A stretch of 64,000 bases of DNA from Methanomassiliicoccus sp. (GCA_016109435.1 JAEILR010000003.1:186001-250000), one strand, 5' to 3'. Shown: positions 16,192 through 24,604, counted from the first letter of the stretch. Notes: generated by a model not told the origin, from the letters alone. Program-made: numbers and translations.

Positions 16192-17433
16192 ATGAGGTTC
16201 ACGATTCCATACGGTAAGGACGAGAAGCAGGTCCTCGACATTCCCGAGGAAAACTTTGCCGGAAAGATATATCCTAACGATGTCCAGGTGGAGGATGAGA
16301 GGGCCGTCATCCGGCAGGCTCTCGATCATCCGGTGGCCGGATCAGCGTTGGAGAGGTTCCTGGAGGGCGGAAAGGACATCGTGTTCATCGTCAACGACGG
16401 CACCCGGCCAACGCCCACCTGCAAGGTGCTGGACGCCCTGGCCGAGAAGATGGACCCGACCACCGCGAGATACCTGGTGGCGACCGGTGATCACCGCGCT
16501 CCCACCGAGGACGAGTACCGCTTCATATTCGGGAAGCAGCTCGACAGGCTGAGGACGAACATCCACAGCCATAGCTCGAGGAACGACAGGCACGTGCTCC
16601 TAGGCACCTCCAAGAACGGAACGGAGATGCTGGTCAACGAGATGGCGGTTAACGCCGACCGCCTGGTGATCATCACCTCGGTGGAGCCTCATTACTTCGC
16701 CGGCTATACCGGCGGCAGGAAGTCCTTCCTTCCCGGGGTCGCAGCGAGGAAGACGATCGAGCAGAACCACAAGCTGGCGATGCGTCCCGAGGCCCAGGCC
16801 CTGGTCCTCGACGGCAACCCTGTCCACGAAGACATGATGGACGCTCTCAAGGTGGTCAAGGACAAGCCGATCTTCGCCATCCAGATCGTTCTGGACCGCC
16901 ACCAGAACATTTACAAAGTGGAGGCCGGGGACCTGCACGCCTCCTTCGCCCGAGCGGTCAAGTGGGCCAACGAGGTCTTTTCGGTCAGGATAAAGGAGAA
17001 GGCCGACATCGTGGTCTCCGTCGCCCCCTACCCAATGGACGTGGACCTGTACCAGTCGCAGAAGGCTCTGGACAACGGGAAGTGGGCGCTCAAGGAGGGC
17101 GGGACGATAATCATGGTTTCCAAGTGCAGGGAGGGGATCGGTCACGACACCTTCCTGCAGCAGCTGTCCCTCTCCGAGGACCCCCGCGAGGTGCTGGAGA
17201 ACCTGGCCAAGGAGTACAAGCTGGGGTATCACAAGGCGGCCAAGATGGCCGAGATCGCAGTGTGGGCCGACGTATGGGCGGTGACCGACCTGGACCCCGA
17301 GCTGTTGAGGAAGGCCAACATCCGCCCCTTCTCCACGGTCCAAGAGGCCATGGACGCCGCGCTGGCCAAGAAAAAGGATGCCAAGGTCCTTATCAACATG
17401 GACGGGAGCATAACCGTTCCGAAGGTGGGTTAA
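16192..17433 (+). CDS. larA: nickel-pincer lactate racemase family protein (LarA)
   Basis: 413 residues of the LarA/DUF2088 family, which racemises lactate or related 2-hydroxy acids with a nickel pincer cofactor. Residues known in Lactobacillus LarA are recognisable: NDGTRPTP (Asp/Arg), ATGDHRAPT (His), SVEPHYFAGYTGGRKSF (His and the cofactor lysine) and IEQNH (His). No larB, larC or larE is in the window, so the cofactor genes would lie elsewhere. The HdrD-like gene begins one base after the stop, suggesting that the hydroxy acid is subsequently oxidised or reduced. The substrate is not certain because the family is broad. Confidence 0.85.
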   Translation: MRFTIPYGKDEKQVLDIPEENFAGKIYPNDVQVEDERAVIRQALDHPVAGSALERFLEGGKDIVFIVNDGTRPTPTCKVLDALAEKMDPTTARYLVATGDHRAPTEDEYRFIFGKQLDRLRTNIHSHSSRNDRHVLLGTSKNGTEMLVNEMAVNADRLVIITSVEPHYFAGYTGGRKSFLPGVAARKTIEQNHKLAMRPEAQALVLDGNPVHEDMMDALKVVKDKPIFAIQIVLDRHQNIYKVEAGDLHASFARAVKWANEVFSVRIKEKADIVVSVAPYPMDVDLYQSQKALDNGKWALKEGGTIIMVSKCREGIGHDTFLQQLSLSEDPREVLENLAKEYKLGYHKAAKMAEIAVWADVWAVTDLDPELLRKANIRPFSTVQEAMDAALAKKKDAKVLINMDGSITVPKVG

Positions 17434-17434
17434 G

Positions 17435-18538
17435 ATGGCCGAGAAGATCGAAGCGAGGAACCTCCAGGAGGTAAAGCATGAGATGATGACCTGCACGATG
17501 TGCGGGTTCTGCAAGAGCGTATGCCCGGCGTTCGAGGACATCGGCTGGGACCCCGGGGTGGCCCGGGGAAGGGTCATCCTCTCCTATGGCCTCCTGCAGA
17601 AGGACATTCCGGCCGACGACTCGGTGGTCGAGGCCCTGTACCAGTGCACCACCTGCCGGGATTGCGAGAGGCGGTGCCCTTCCAAGGTGCGGGTCGTGGA
17701 CATCGTGGAGCGGGCCCGCAGGGACCTTGTGGAGTCGGGGAAGCTGCTGCCCAGCCACCGTAAGGTGGTGGACAACATCCTCAGGTACGGCAACCCCTAC
17801 GCCGAGAACCGGTCGGTCCCCGAGACCTTCGGGGAGAGGCCGCGCAAGGCCCGGCTCGGGTACTTCATCGGCTGCACCTCGGCCTACCGCAATCCCTCGA
17901 CCGCCAAAGCCACCATTTCCATCATGAGGAAGCTGGGGGAGGACTACACCCTGCTGGACGAGTCCTGCTGCGGCAGCGTCATGGAGAGAGTGGGCTGGAA
18001 CGAGGAGGATGTGGTCGCCCGAATGAGGAAGAACGTCGATGCCATCAGCGCCCAGGGGGTGGAGGAGGTCATATTCTCCTGTGCCGGCTGCTACCGCATG
18101 TTCAAGGAGGAGTACCCCAAGCATGTCGAGGTGCCGTTCAAGGTCCGTCACGTGTCCGAATACCTCGCGGAGAAGGACCTCAAGCTGTCCAACCTGCAGA
18201 AGAAGATCACCTATCATGATCCCTGCCACTTGGGCCGCCACTCCGGAGTGTACAAGGCCCCCCGGGCGGTGCTGGCCAAGGTGCCCGGGGCGGAGTTCAA
18301 GGAGATGCCCCGGAACTCCGACCAGGCCCGCTGCTGCGGCGGCGGGGGCGGGGTCCGCTCCGCGTACCCCGACCTGTCGGGCCAGATCGCCGGCAAGAGG
18401 GTCGATGAGGCCTCCTTCGCTGATGTGCTGGTGACCACCTGCCCGTTCTGCGTGAACAACCTCAAGGTGGGAAAGGAAGGCTCCAAGTCCAAGGTCGAGG
18501 TCATGGACCTGGTGGAACTCATCGACCCGCTGCTGTGA
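17435..18538 (+). CDS. HdrD/GlcF-like iron-sulfur oxidoreductase (two CCG domains)
   Basis: 367 residues. Two N-terminal 4Fe-4S motifs (CTMCGFCKSVCP at about 20-31 and CTTCRDCERRCP) precede two cysteine-rich CCG domains (DESCCGSVMERVGW, CAGCYRM; then YHDPCHLGRHSG, RCCGGGGG, CPFCVNN). This is the layout of heterodisulfide reductase subunit D and glycolate/lactate oxidase iron-sulfur subunits. Directly coupled to larA, so a role as electron partner in 2-hydroxy acid conversion is likely; no flavin subunit is adjacent. A genuine HdrD would normally pair with HdrE, which is absent. Confidence 0.85.
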   Translation: MAEKIEARNLQEVKHEMMTCTMCGFCKSVCPAFEDIGWDPGVARGRVILSYGLLQKDIPADDSVVEALYQCTTCRDCERRCPSKVRVVDIVERARRDLVESGKLLPSHRKVVDNILRYGNPYAENRSVPETFGERPRKARLGYFIGCTSAYRNPSTAKATISIMRKLGEDYTLLDESCCGSVMERVGWNEEDVVARMRKNVDAISAQGVEEVIFSCAGCYRMFKEEYPKHVEVPFKVRHVSEYLAEKDLKLSNLQKKITYHDPCHLGRHSGVYKAPRAVLAKVPGAEFKEMPRNSDQARCCGGGGGVRSAYPDLSGQIAGKRVDEASFADVLVTTCPFCVNNLKVGKEGSKSKVEVMDLVELIDPLL

Positions 18539-18539
18539 G

Positions 18540-19703
18540 ATGATCTACCGACTGCGGCGGTACCGCTCGTTCGAGGAGGCCGTCACCGACCTCTCCCGCC
18601 TGGGCATGAGCGCCCCGCCCGCCGGACCGGCGGTGCCCTCGGCCCTCTTCGTGGAGGGACGCAAGGAGGAGATACAGGCGGTACACCGCAGGTTCTGGGA
18701 AAGAGGAGTGGAGATCGCCTCCTCCGAACGCGGCCACCGTTCCCGGGCCTGCATGGTCGGAGACGACGAAGACCTCCGGACGTGGGCCGAGCTGCTCCCC
18801 GACCGGGGCGCCGCCACCAGGGCGATGGGTTCGTACCACAGCGATGATGCCCCGCCGGTCAGGATCCCCGGGGGCGCTCTCACCTTCGACCGCCCGCTGG
18901 TCATGGGCATATTGAACGTGACGCCCGACTCCTTCTCCGACGGAGGGTCGTGCAAGAGCGTGGAGGCCAGCGTCCTGAAGGGCCTGGCGATGGTCGAGGA
19001 AGGCGCCGACATCATCGACGTGGGCGGGGAATCCACCCGGCCGGGGGCGGCTCCCGTGCCGCTCGAGGAGGAGATCCGGCGCACCGTACCGGTGATCAAA
19101 GAGATCGTCGCCCGGACCGACATCCCCATCTCCGTGGACACGATGAAGCCGGAGGTGGCCGCGGCGGCGGTCGCGGCCGGGGCGCATATCATCAACGACG
19201 TCACCGGACTGGAGGACCCCCGGATGATCGACGTCGCCGCCGAAGCTGCCGTACCGGTGGTCCTCATGCATATGCTGGGCACTCCCCAGACCATGCAGTC
19301 CCTGGTCGACGCGAGCACCTACGACGACATCGTGAGCGACATCATGTGGCGGTGGGAGGAGAGGATGGCCGCGGCCGAGATAAGGGGGCTGGAACGGGAC
19401 ATGGTCATACTCGATCCGGGCATCGGGTTCGCCAAGCTCCAGGAGCACAACCTCGAGGTCCTGGACCGGATCAGGGAGCTTCGCTGCGCCGGGCGGCCGG
19501 TGCTCATAGGCGCGTCAAGGAAAGGATTCGTCCGCAAACTGGCCGGGGGTAGCGTCGAGCAAAGGGCCGGCGGAAGCCTGGCCGCAGCGTCCGTGGCAGT
19601 GATGAATGGAGCGAACATCGTCCGCGCCCACGACGTTCCGGAGACCGCGGGCGCTCTCCGCCTGATCGACGCGGTCAGAAAGCGGCCTAGAGAACGAAGG
19701 TGA
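18540..19703 (+). CDS. folP: dihydropteroate synthase with archaeal N-terminal extension
   Basis: 387 residues. The barrel starts near residue 118 with GILNVTPDSFSDGG, followed by DVGGESTRPGA, SVDTMKPEV, NDVTGL, LDPGIGFAK and LIGASRKGF, all conserved substrate-binding motifs. The first 110 residues are an extension seen in archaeal homologues and show no clear motif. It would join a pterin to an aminobenzoate moiety. The gene starts one base after the HdrD-like stop. Its presence suggests a folate or methanopterin-like cofactor is made, which matters for the MtrH homologue in this window. Confidence 0.9.
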   Translation: MIYRLRRYRSFEEAVTDLSRLGMSAPPAGPAVPSALFVEGRKEEIQAVHRRFWERGVEIASSERGHRSRACMVGDDEDLRTWAELLPDRGAATRAMGSYHSDDAPPVRIPGGALTFDRPLVMGILNVTPDSFSDGGSCKSVEASVLKGLAMVEEGADIIDVGGESTRPGAAPVPLEEEIRRTVPVIKEIVARTDIPISVDTMKPEVAAAAVAAGAHIINDVTGLEDPRMIDVAAEAAVPVVLMHMLGTPQTMQSLVDASTYDDIVSDIMWRWEERMAAAEIRGLERDMVILDPGIGFAKLQEHNLEVLDRIRELRCAGRPVLIGASRKGFVRKLAGGSVEQRAGGSLAAASVAVMNGANIVRAHDVPETAGALRLIDAVRKRPRERR

Positions 19704-19884
19704 ACAACCAGAGAAGGACCAGGGCGACCGCCGCGATAACGTAGAACAGCTTGTTCCTGACGCTCGACTGCTTCTGCTTGACCTTGGACTCCACCATGCA
19801 CTTCTCCGAGCAGTATTGCTCACCCTCAGGGACGGGTTCCTCGCAGTTCAGGCAGTGGCTGTGGGGGGGCAGTCGAACGCTCAT
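19687..19884 (-). CDS. DUF2116-type zinc-ribbon membrane protein
   Basis: 65 residues: a zinc ribbon (HCLNCEEPVPEGEQYCSEKC, Cys pairs at 11/14 and 25/29) and a C-terminal membrane helix (about 46-64). Small tail-anchored protein of unknown function, common in euryarchaea. Its end overlaps the convergent folP end by 17 bases. A minus-strand GATAAATG at 19917-19924 is a plausible TATA box. Confidence 0.85.
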   Translation of the reverse strand: MSVRLPPHSHCLNCEEPVPEGEQYCSEKCMVESKVKQKQSSVRNKLFYVIAAVALVLLWLFTFVL

Positions 19885-20137
19885 GTCCTTGCGTGCAATG
19901 ACCGCCTCGCACTTAACATTTATCGGTCTTCGAACCGGATGGCCGTTCCTCGGTCCCCATCGCGTCCGCCGGGCCGGTCCTGGCCTCCGAGGGCCGATGG
20001 CGTGAACCGCATGGCCTCGTGCGGCTCCCGGTCCGGCGTGCCATCATGATAAGCAAGAACGCGGAAGCTCTAGGGCAGAAGCCCGACGGGCCTCGGAGAT
20101 CAGTGGCGCGAGCGGACCGGACCACCCCGGGCAATGA

Positions 20138-20653
20138 TCAGCGGAGGATCATCGTACCGGGGGTCAGCACGCTGGGGATGGAGAGGGCGATGCGGGTGCT
20201 GTATCCGGCCGGCGGGATGACCAGTATGTTCACTGAGGAGCCTGGACTGGCCGACATCCCGCTGATGACGAACTCCACCCGGTCATCGACGATGACCGTG
20301 TTGGTAGCATCGCACACCAGGTCAGCACCGATCGACCCGCCCTCCGATGAAATGGAGATGGACAGCACCACGCGGGTGACGTCGATGTCCTGGCTGCCGG
20401 AGGCGAGCCTCATGAATAGGTGAAGCTCGGTCACTTCGTTATCGGACACGTCCCCCGTTATATAGATCAGCTCAAATCCGGTGGACACCGACGCGGTCGC
20501 ATCGGTCCCCGTCCTGATCGCCTGTTCCTTCAGATCGTTGGCGGTGGAGATTAGAACGGAAGCGGCGACAGTGGCGACCAGCACCATCGCTATGAAGATG
20601 ACCATCGCGCCGATGCCCATATCGGCCCGCTCATCACGCCTCATCCTTCGCAT
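20138..20653 (-). CDS. archaellin/type IV pilin-like protein
   Basis: 171 residues from the ATG at 20653. After a charged leader (MRRMRRDERAD) comes the archaellin hydrophobic N-domain, MGIGAMVIFIAMVLVATVA, followed by ASVLISTANDLKEQA. The class III cleavage site would be after Ala10 rather than the usual Gly. The remaining 125 residues form a beta-rich domain with FlaB-like spacing but without the large glycosylated insert. No other archaellum genes are near, so it may form a pilus or adhesion thread; the A24 peptidase at 12446-13330 is the likely processing enzyme. Alternative ATG at 20644, GTG at 20671. Confidence 0.82.
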   Translation of the reverse strand: MRRMRRDERADMGIGAMVIFIAMVLVATVAASVLISTANDLKEQAIRTGTDATASVSTGFELIYITGDVSDNEVTELHLFMRLASGSQDIDVTRVVLSISISSEGGSIGADLVCDATNTVIVDDRVEFVISGMSASPGSSVNILVIPPAGYSTRIALSIPSVLTPGTMILR

Positions 20654-20704
20654 CCGAGGTCCCCCGCGCACATGGCGTCGTAGAATGATATTCGAGGTTC
20701 GATG

Positions 20705-20712
20705 ATATATAC
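20705..20712 (-). promoter_or_regulatory. TATA box of the archaellin-like gene
   Basis: Minus strand GTATATAT, about 55 bases before the ATG; predicted leader about 29 bases. The stretch 20713-20883 up to the IS element shows no supported gene. Confidence 0.5.
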
Positions 20713-20883
20713 AGATCTGATAATTTTATAATGGTCTCAAAGGGGGTCAGGTCCGCTTCCGCGCGGAAAAGACCAGCGATGAGAGAGGGCGTTCGCAGAG
20801 GCGGGCCGGCATTCCACGGCCTTCATGAACGTGGTTCCAGTTCGGAAGGGGCTGCGGTCCTGCCCCTGCCGGCATGCGGACGA

Positions 20884-20891
20884 CGCCTTCG
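20884..20891. repeat. left 8-bp target-site duplication of the IS element
   Basis: ACGCCTTC, repeated at 21952-21959 immediately outside the right end of the element. Confidence 0.8.
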
Positions 20892-20892
20892 G

Positions 20893-20906
20893 CTCTGTAG
20901 AAATCA
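20893..20906 (+). repeat. left terminal inverted repeat of the IS
   Basis: GCTCTGTAGAAATC; perfect complement of the right end. Confidence 0.85.
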
Positions 20907-21048
20907 TCGCTGACAGTGACGCAATCAACAAGTAACGTCCGGCGAGAATTGGCCACGTTCGAGGGCAGCGACAAGTCTTGCTGAAGGACAGCTGGCCTCA
21001 GGACGTTGAGGTCTCACGCCAAATGATTCATTGAGGAACAACAAGATA

Positions 21049-21930
21049 ATGCGTGCGGTCGAACAAATAGCGCGAGGCGCTCGGCGCCTCGGCGTGCCGC
21101 TTTATTCAAACGAATGCTCGAAGCATGTGTTCACGCAGCACCAGCTGCTGGTGCTCGTAACGCTGCGCCAGATGCTGGCGAAGTCGTACCGCGACTTCGC
21201 CGACTGGCTCGAGCTGATGACCGCGGTGCATCGCCGTCTTCGAATTCGCAGGATGCCGCACTTCACCACGCTGCACAAGTTCTCGCTGCGACTCGAAGCG
21301 CATACGCTCGATGGACTACTGGTGACGCTCGCCTCGACCGTCGCCGACGGTCGAGCGGAGGTCATCATCGACTCCACCGGGTTCCAGTCCGGGAGCGCCT
21401 CGTACTATTACATTCGAACGATGTCGCTTCGAAATGGCTCGCAGGGTACGGAGCAGAGGGCGGTCCGCCACCACGTCAAGGCGACCATCGTCATCGACGC
21501 GCGGACGATGATGATCCTCGGGATGCTCGCCACGCTCGGACCGGGGCCGGACGCTCCATATCTGCGGCCGGTGCTGGAGAAGGCGGTCGAGCATGGAGCC
21601 AGCATCGGAACGGTCATCGGGGACAAGGGCTACGATTCGGAGTCGAACCGCCGCTACGTCGTTCGCGAGCTGGGGGCGGAGACGCACATTCCGCTGCGCA
21701 AGGTTCAGCGGACAGCGGCGGACCACCAGGGCTTCTACCGCCGTCGCCAGCTCAGGGTGTTCGATCCTGGCTTGTATCGGCGGCGCTCGCTCGTGGAGAC
21801 GGTGAACTCGATGCTCAAGAGAACGATGTCCTCGGCGACGCTCTCGCGCTGCGAGAGCGCACAGTACGCCGAGCTGGCGCTGCGCGCTGTCGCGCACAAC
21901 GCGCAGCGGGCGGCGGAACTGCTCAGCTGA
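21049..21930 (+). CDS. IS transposase, DDE type
   Basis: About 293 residues with a DDE catalytic triad: IIDSTGF (first Asp, near residue 108), IGDKGYD (second Asp) and SLVETVNSMLKR (Glu). An N-terminal helical domain includes YRDFADWLELM, HRRLRIRRMPHFTTLHKF. The reading frame is intact. GAGGAAC lies about 12 bases before the chosen ATG; a TTG at 21031 would add six residues. Codon choice is less biased toward the host's AAG/CTG/ATC pattern than neighbours, fitting acquisition by transfer. Confidence 0.9.
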   Translation: MRAVEQIARGARRLGVPLYSNECSKHVFTQHQLLVLVTLRQMLAKSYRDFADWLELMTAVHRRLRIRRMPHFTTLHKFSLRLEAHTLDGLLVTLASTVADGRAEVIIDSTGFQSGSASYYYIRTMSLRNGSQGTEQRAVRHHVKATIVIDARTMMILGMLATLGPGPDAPYLRPVLEKAVEHGASIGTVIGDKGYDSESNRRYVVRELGAETHIPLRKVQRTAADHQGFYRRRQLRVFDPGLYRRRSLVETVNSMLKRTMSSATLSRCESAQYAELALRAVAHNAQRAAELLS

Positions 21931-21936
21931 ATGGAG

Positions 21937-21950
21937 GATTTCTACAGAGC
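21937..21950 (-). repeat. right terminal inverted repeat of the IS
   Basis: GATTTCTACAGAGC, perfect match to the left end in inverse orientation. Confidence 0.85.
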
Positions 21951-21951
21951 A

Positions 21952-21959
21952 ACGCCTTC
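21952..21959. repeat. right 8-bp target-site duplication
   Basis: ACGCCTTC; ends five bases before the TATA box of the next gene. Confidence 0.8.
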
Positions 21960-21963
21960 CCAG

Positions 21964-21971
21964 GATTTATC
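21964..21971 (+). promoter_or_regulatory. TATA box of the 21991 gene
   Basis: GATTTATC centred 24 bases before the ATG at 21991, so the mRNA is probably leaderless. The IS inserted just upstream, leaving this box intact. Confidence 0.55.
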
Positions 21972-21990
21972 TAGGCCTAACCGCTACCGG

Positions 21991-22386
21991 ATGGACATGT
22001 GGAAGGTTCTTGGGGTCGAGACGATAATGATCAACGCCGATGCGGTGTGGGCCGATCGGCTGGTGGCTCTGTCCCAGAGGAGGAAGGAATCTCCCCGCTT
22101 CCGGGAACTCCTCGCCATGGCCGACATCAGGTACTTCTTCGATACCATCCGTGAGATCCACGTGTTCTATCTCCGGTTCCCGCCCTCGGTATCGATGGAT
22201 GACCTGGAGTTCATAAAAAGCTTCATCATGAAGCTCCACGCCGCGGCCAAAGCACCGCTGGTGGAGTTCGATGGCGAGTCCCAGCGGGCCTCGGTGGCCA
22301 TGACCTCGGAGGAGGACATAGACGACCACAAGAAGCGCAATGATTGGTGGGAGACGGAAAAGGACGGGGACCGTCAGTCCGTCTGA
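21991..22386 (+). CDS. small acidic protein of unknown function
   Basis: 131 residues starting MDMWKVLGVET. An upstream ATG at 21931 lies inside the IS end and would add IS-derived residues, so the native start is at 21991. The sequence is mixed helix and strand (IRYFFDTIREIHVFYLRFP; LEFIKSFIMKLHAAAKAPLVEF) with a very acidic, hydrophilic tail. No family recognised, no signal or membrane segment. Confidence 0.7.
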   Translation: MDMWKVLGVETIMINADAVWADRLVALSQRRKESPRFRELLAMADIRYFFDTIREIHVFYLRFPPSVSMDDLEFIKSFIMKLHAAAKAPLVEFDGESQRASVAMTSEEDIDDHKKRNDWWETEKDGDRQSV

Positions 22387-22393
22387 GCGATGC

Positions 22394-23509
22394 TCAGGCG
22401 GACGCGTCCATCTTCGCCATCAGCTCGTTGAACCGGCCCTCGCCCATCGACGGATCGGAGTTCTGCGCTCTGGTCCACTCCTGAAGCTTCCTGACCGCTC
22501 TTCCACTGACCAGGATCGACCGGGCTTTTTCCACCCCGTCCCTTAGCGAATCGGCCCGTCCCATCATGTACAGGATGGGCGCGGTGTTCAGGCAAACGAT
22601 GTCCTGCTGGGGACCGGTCTCCTCTCCCCGTAGTATCCTCAATAGTCTGAGGGCTTCCTGTTCGCGGTCCCCGGTGGTCAGCAGGTCCTCCTCCCGCGCG
22701 AGGTCCAGACCCATCGCTTCAGGCGTTATCTGGTAGATCACGGTGCGGCCGTCACGGCCCAGCTCCACCACCTTGGTCGGTCCGAGGGTGGACATCTCGT
22801 CCATCCCCTTGCTGCTCCCGGTGAGGCCGTGGAACACGATGGCGCGGTGGTAGCCGATCTCCCGCATCGTCTCCACGGTGGGGGTCAACATGCTCTCCGA
22901 GTATACTCCCCTCACCCCGTAGGTGGGAAGGGCGGGATTGGCCAGCGATCCGGCTATGTTGAGAATGGTCCCGAACCGGATCTGGGACAGGATCCTTCCC
23001 AGGGCGGTGGGGTGCACCTTGGGGGACATCCCGTTGAACATGCCTATGCCCGCGGTCTCGATGCTCCTCTTGACCACCGACACGTCGCACTCCACGTCCA
23101 CGCCCAGCGCCTCGGCGATGTCCACCGTCCCGCAGCGGGAGGTGATGGCCCGGGCCCCGTGCTTGGCCATCACGATGCCGTCGGCCGCGGCGACGATGGA
23201 CGCGGCGGTGGAGATGTTGAACGTCTTGAGGGTGTCCATTCCCGTGCCGCAGTTGTCGACCAGGGGTGAGTTCACGTTGGGGGTGACCTTGATGGTGTCG
23301 ATCTCATAGATCGCCTCCCAGCTTCCGGCGATCTCCTGGGGGGTGGCCCCCTTGGCGGTGATGGAGGCCAGGAACGCCCCCTGCTGGAGGTCCGGCTGCT
23401 CGTTCAGCAGCACCTGGCGGAACATGTCCTTGGCCTGTGCCCTGGTCAGGCTCCCCCCGCCTATGAGCTCGTTCACCTTCGCACCGAATGTCCTTAATCT
23501 CTCTTCCAT
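22394..23509 (-). CDS. anthranilate phosphoribosyltransferase-like protein (TrpD superfamily)
   Basis: 371 residues. The TrpD/NP-II fold is recognisable: an N-terminal helical domain (RAQAKDMFRQVLLNEQPDLQQGAFLASI), the PRPP loop NCGTGMDTLKTFNISTAA (GTGGD-type, with Met replacing Gly) and AKHGARAITSRCGTVDIAEALG (KHGNRxxSSxxGSAD-type, with Asn replaced by Ala). These changes and the absence of other trp genes argue against classical tryptophan synthesis; it may act on another base or aromatic acid. It follows the alcohol dehydrogenase gene by four bases with GAGGTGA before its ATG, so the two work together. Confidence 0.8.
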   Translation of the reverse strand: MEERLRTFGAKVNELIGGGSLTRAQAKDMFRQVLLNEQPDLQQGAFLASITAKGATPQEIAGSWEAIYEIDTIKVTPNVNSPLVDNCGTGMDTLKTFNISTAASIVAAADGIVMAKHGARAITSRCGTVDIAEALGVDVECDVSVVKRSIETAGIGMFNGMSPKVHPTALGRILSQIRFGTILNIAGSLANPALPTYGVRGVYSESMLTPTVETMREIGYHRAIVFHGLTGSSKGMDEMSTLGPTKVVELGRDGRTVIYQITPEAMGLDLAREEDLLTTGDREQEALRLLRILRGEETGPQQDIVCLNTAPILYMMGRADSLRDGVEKARSILVSGRAVRKLQEWTRAQNSDPSMGEGRFNELMAKMDASA

Positions 23510-23513
23510 CTCA

Positions 23514-24548
23514 TCACCTCGTTAGATCATCTATCACGCACTTGAGCGCCCTGCGTTCCTCGATCATCATGAACGCCTCGTCTATAGCGCCGAGGGGCAT
23601 CCTGCGGGAGATCAGCGGCCGGAGGTCCACGCTTCCCTCGGCCAGCAGCCTGAAGGCCTCGGCATTGCTGCCGCTGGTGCACCCGTACGCGCCCACCATC
23701 GACAGCTCGCGATAATGGAGCTGATTGATGTCCAGAAGGGCCCGGGGATCGTCGCGGGGGAGCCCGGAGAACAGGCATATCCGTCCGCGGGGGGCCATGG
23801 CCCTCAACATGTCGTCGTCCGGCCTGACCTTCGGCGTTGCCAGCATGGCGACGTCGGCCCCTTGGCCTCCGGACCATTCCATTATCGCCTCACATGGGGG
23901 CTCATCGGTACCAATGGCCCTCTCCGCTCCCATCCTCACGGCGAGCCTCCGGCGATCGCCGTCCGGTTCCACCACCAGCGCGGCGGCCCCTCTGGCCCGG
24001 GCAAGGGAGGCGTGCATCAGTCCCATGGGGCCGGCGCCGAAGATGGCCACCAGATCGCCCGGGGCCACGGAAGCGGCGTTCTGACCGTGCACGCAGCACG
24101 CCAGCGGCTCGGTCAGGCTGGCCACGGCGGCGTCCATGCCCCCGGGGACCATGTTGACGCCCCCTCTGGCCAGTGTCTCCGCGGGCACGGCCATCCGTTC
24201 GGCGAACCCCCCGTCACGGTTGAAGCCGATGATGCCCTGGTGGGCGCACATGTTGTCCTGCCCCTTTCGGCAGGCGGGGCATGAGCCGCAGGCGATCCCC
24301 GGCCAGACCTGTATGGCATCGCCCTCTTGGAGGTTCGGTGATGAGGATGAGTCCACGATCCCCACCACTTCGTGGCCCAGGACCCGGGGGTAGGACAGGT
24401 CCCTCTGCCCCACCCTGACCATCTTGATGTCCGTAGGGCATACCGCACAGGCGGTGACCTTGATGATCGCGCCGCCTTCAGGGCATGCGGGCTCGCCCAC
24501 CTCTTCCACGGACAGGACCCTGGGGCTGCGGAGCACCGCCGCCCTCAA
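23514..24548 (-). CDS. zinc-dependent medium-chain alcohol dehydrogenase
   Basis: 344 residues. Catalytic zinc region CAVCPTDIKM with GHEVVG; structural zinc CGSCPACRKGQDNMC (C-x2-C-x2-C-x7-C); Rossmann motif IFGAGPMGLMHASLA. Closest in style to threonine/sorbitol/glutathione-type dehydrogenases; the substrate cannot be named. TTG start with GAGGGTGAT upstream. First gene of an operon with the TrpD-like protein, under a promoter flanked by two 19-bp operators that recurs upstream of the APC permease at 53 kb. Confidence 0.88.
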   Translation of the reverse strand: MRAAVLRSPRVLSVEEVGEPACPEGGAIIKVTACAVCPTDIKMVRVGQRDLSYPRVLGHEVVGIVDSSSSPNLQEGDAIQVWPGIACGSCPACRKGQDNMCAHQGIIGFNRDGGFAERMAVPAETLARGGVNMVPGGMDAAVASLTEPLACCVHGQNAASVAPGDLVAIFGAGPMGLMHASLARARGAAALVVEPDGDRRRLAVRMGAERAIGTDEPPCEAIMEWSGGQGADVAMLATPKVRPDDDMLRAMAPRGRICLFSGLPRDDPRALLDINQLHYRELSMVGAYGCTSGSNAEAFRLLAEGSVDLRPLISRRMPLGAIDEAFMMIEERRALKCVIDDLTR

Positions 24549-24561
24549 TCAATCACCCTCA

Positions 24562-24580
24562 TATGGATGTATCATCCAAC
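24562..24580 (-). promoter_or_regulatory. proximal operator (imperfect) of the adh-trpD-like promoter
   Basis: TATGGATGTATCATCCAAC on the plus strand; matches GTTGGA-N7-TCCAAC with two changes in one arm. Given the TATA box at 24605-24613 it covers roughly +1 to +19. Confidence 0.6.
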
Positions 24581-24604
24581 CGGTTTCAGGCAGGCGGGAG
24601 AGGA

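Larger units (their letters stand above)
20892..21951 (+). mobile_element. complete insertion sequence, IS5-like (possibly ISH1 group)
   Basis: About 1,060 bp. Ends carry a 14-bp perfect inverted repeat: GCTCTGTAGAAATC at 20893-20906 and its complement GATTTCTACAGAGC at 21937-21950. Identical 8-bp target duplications flank it, so the insertion is intact and probably recent. One transposase gene fills most of it. The 8-bp duplication and size fit the ISH1 group of the IS5 family; that family name is inference. The left non-coding end is about 155 bp. Confidence 0.88.

Noticed and set aside
19885-20137. Short open frames between the DUF2116 gene and the archaellin-like gene
   Set aside because: No ribosome site, no promoter and shadow-like composition; treated as intergenic.
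20713-20883. Remnant of a gene cut by the IS
   Set aside because: Joining the two flanks in any frame yields no protein-like sequence; the site looks intergenic.
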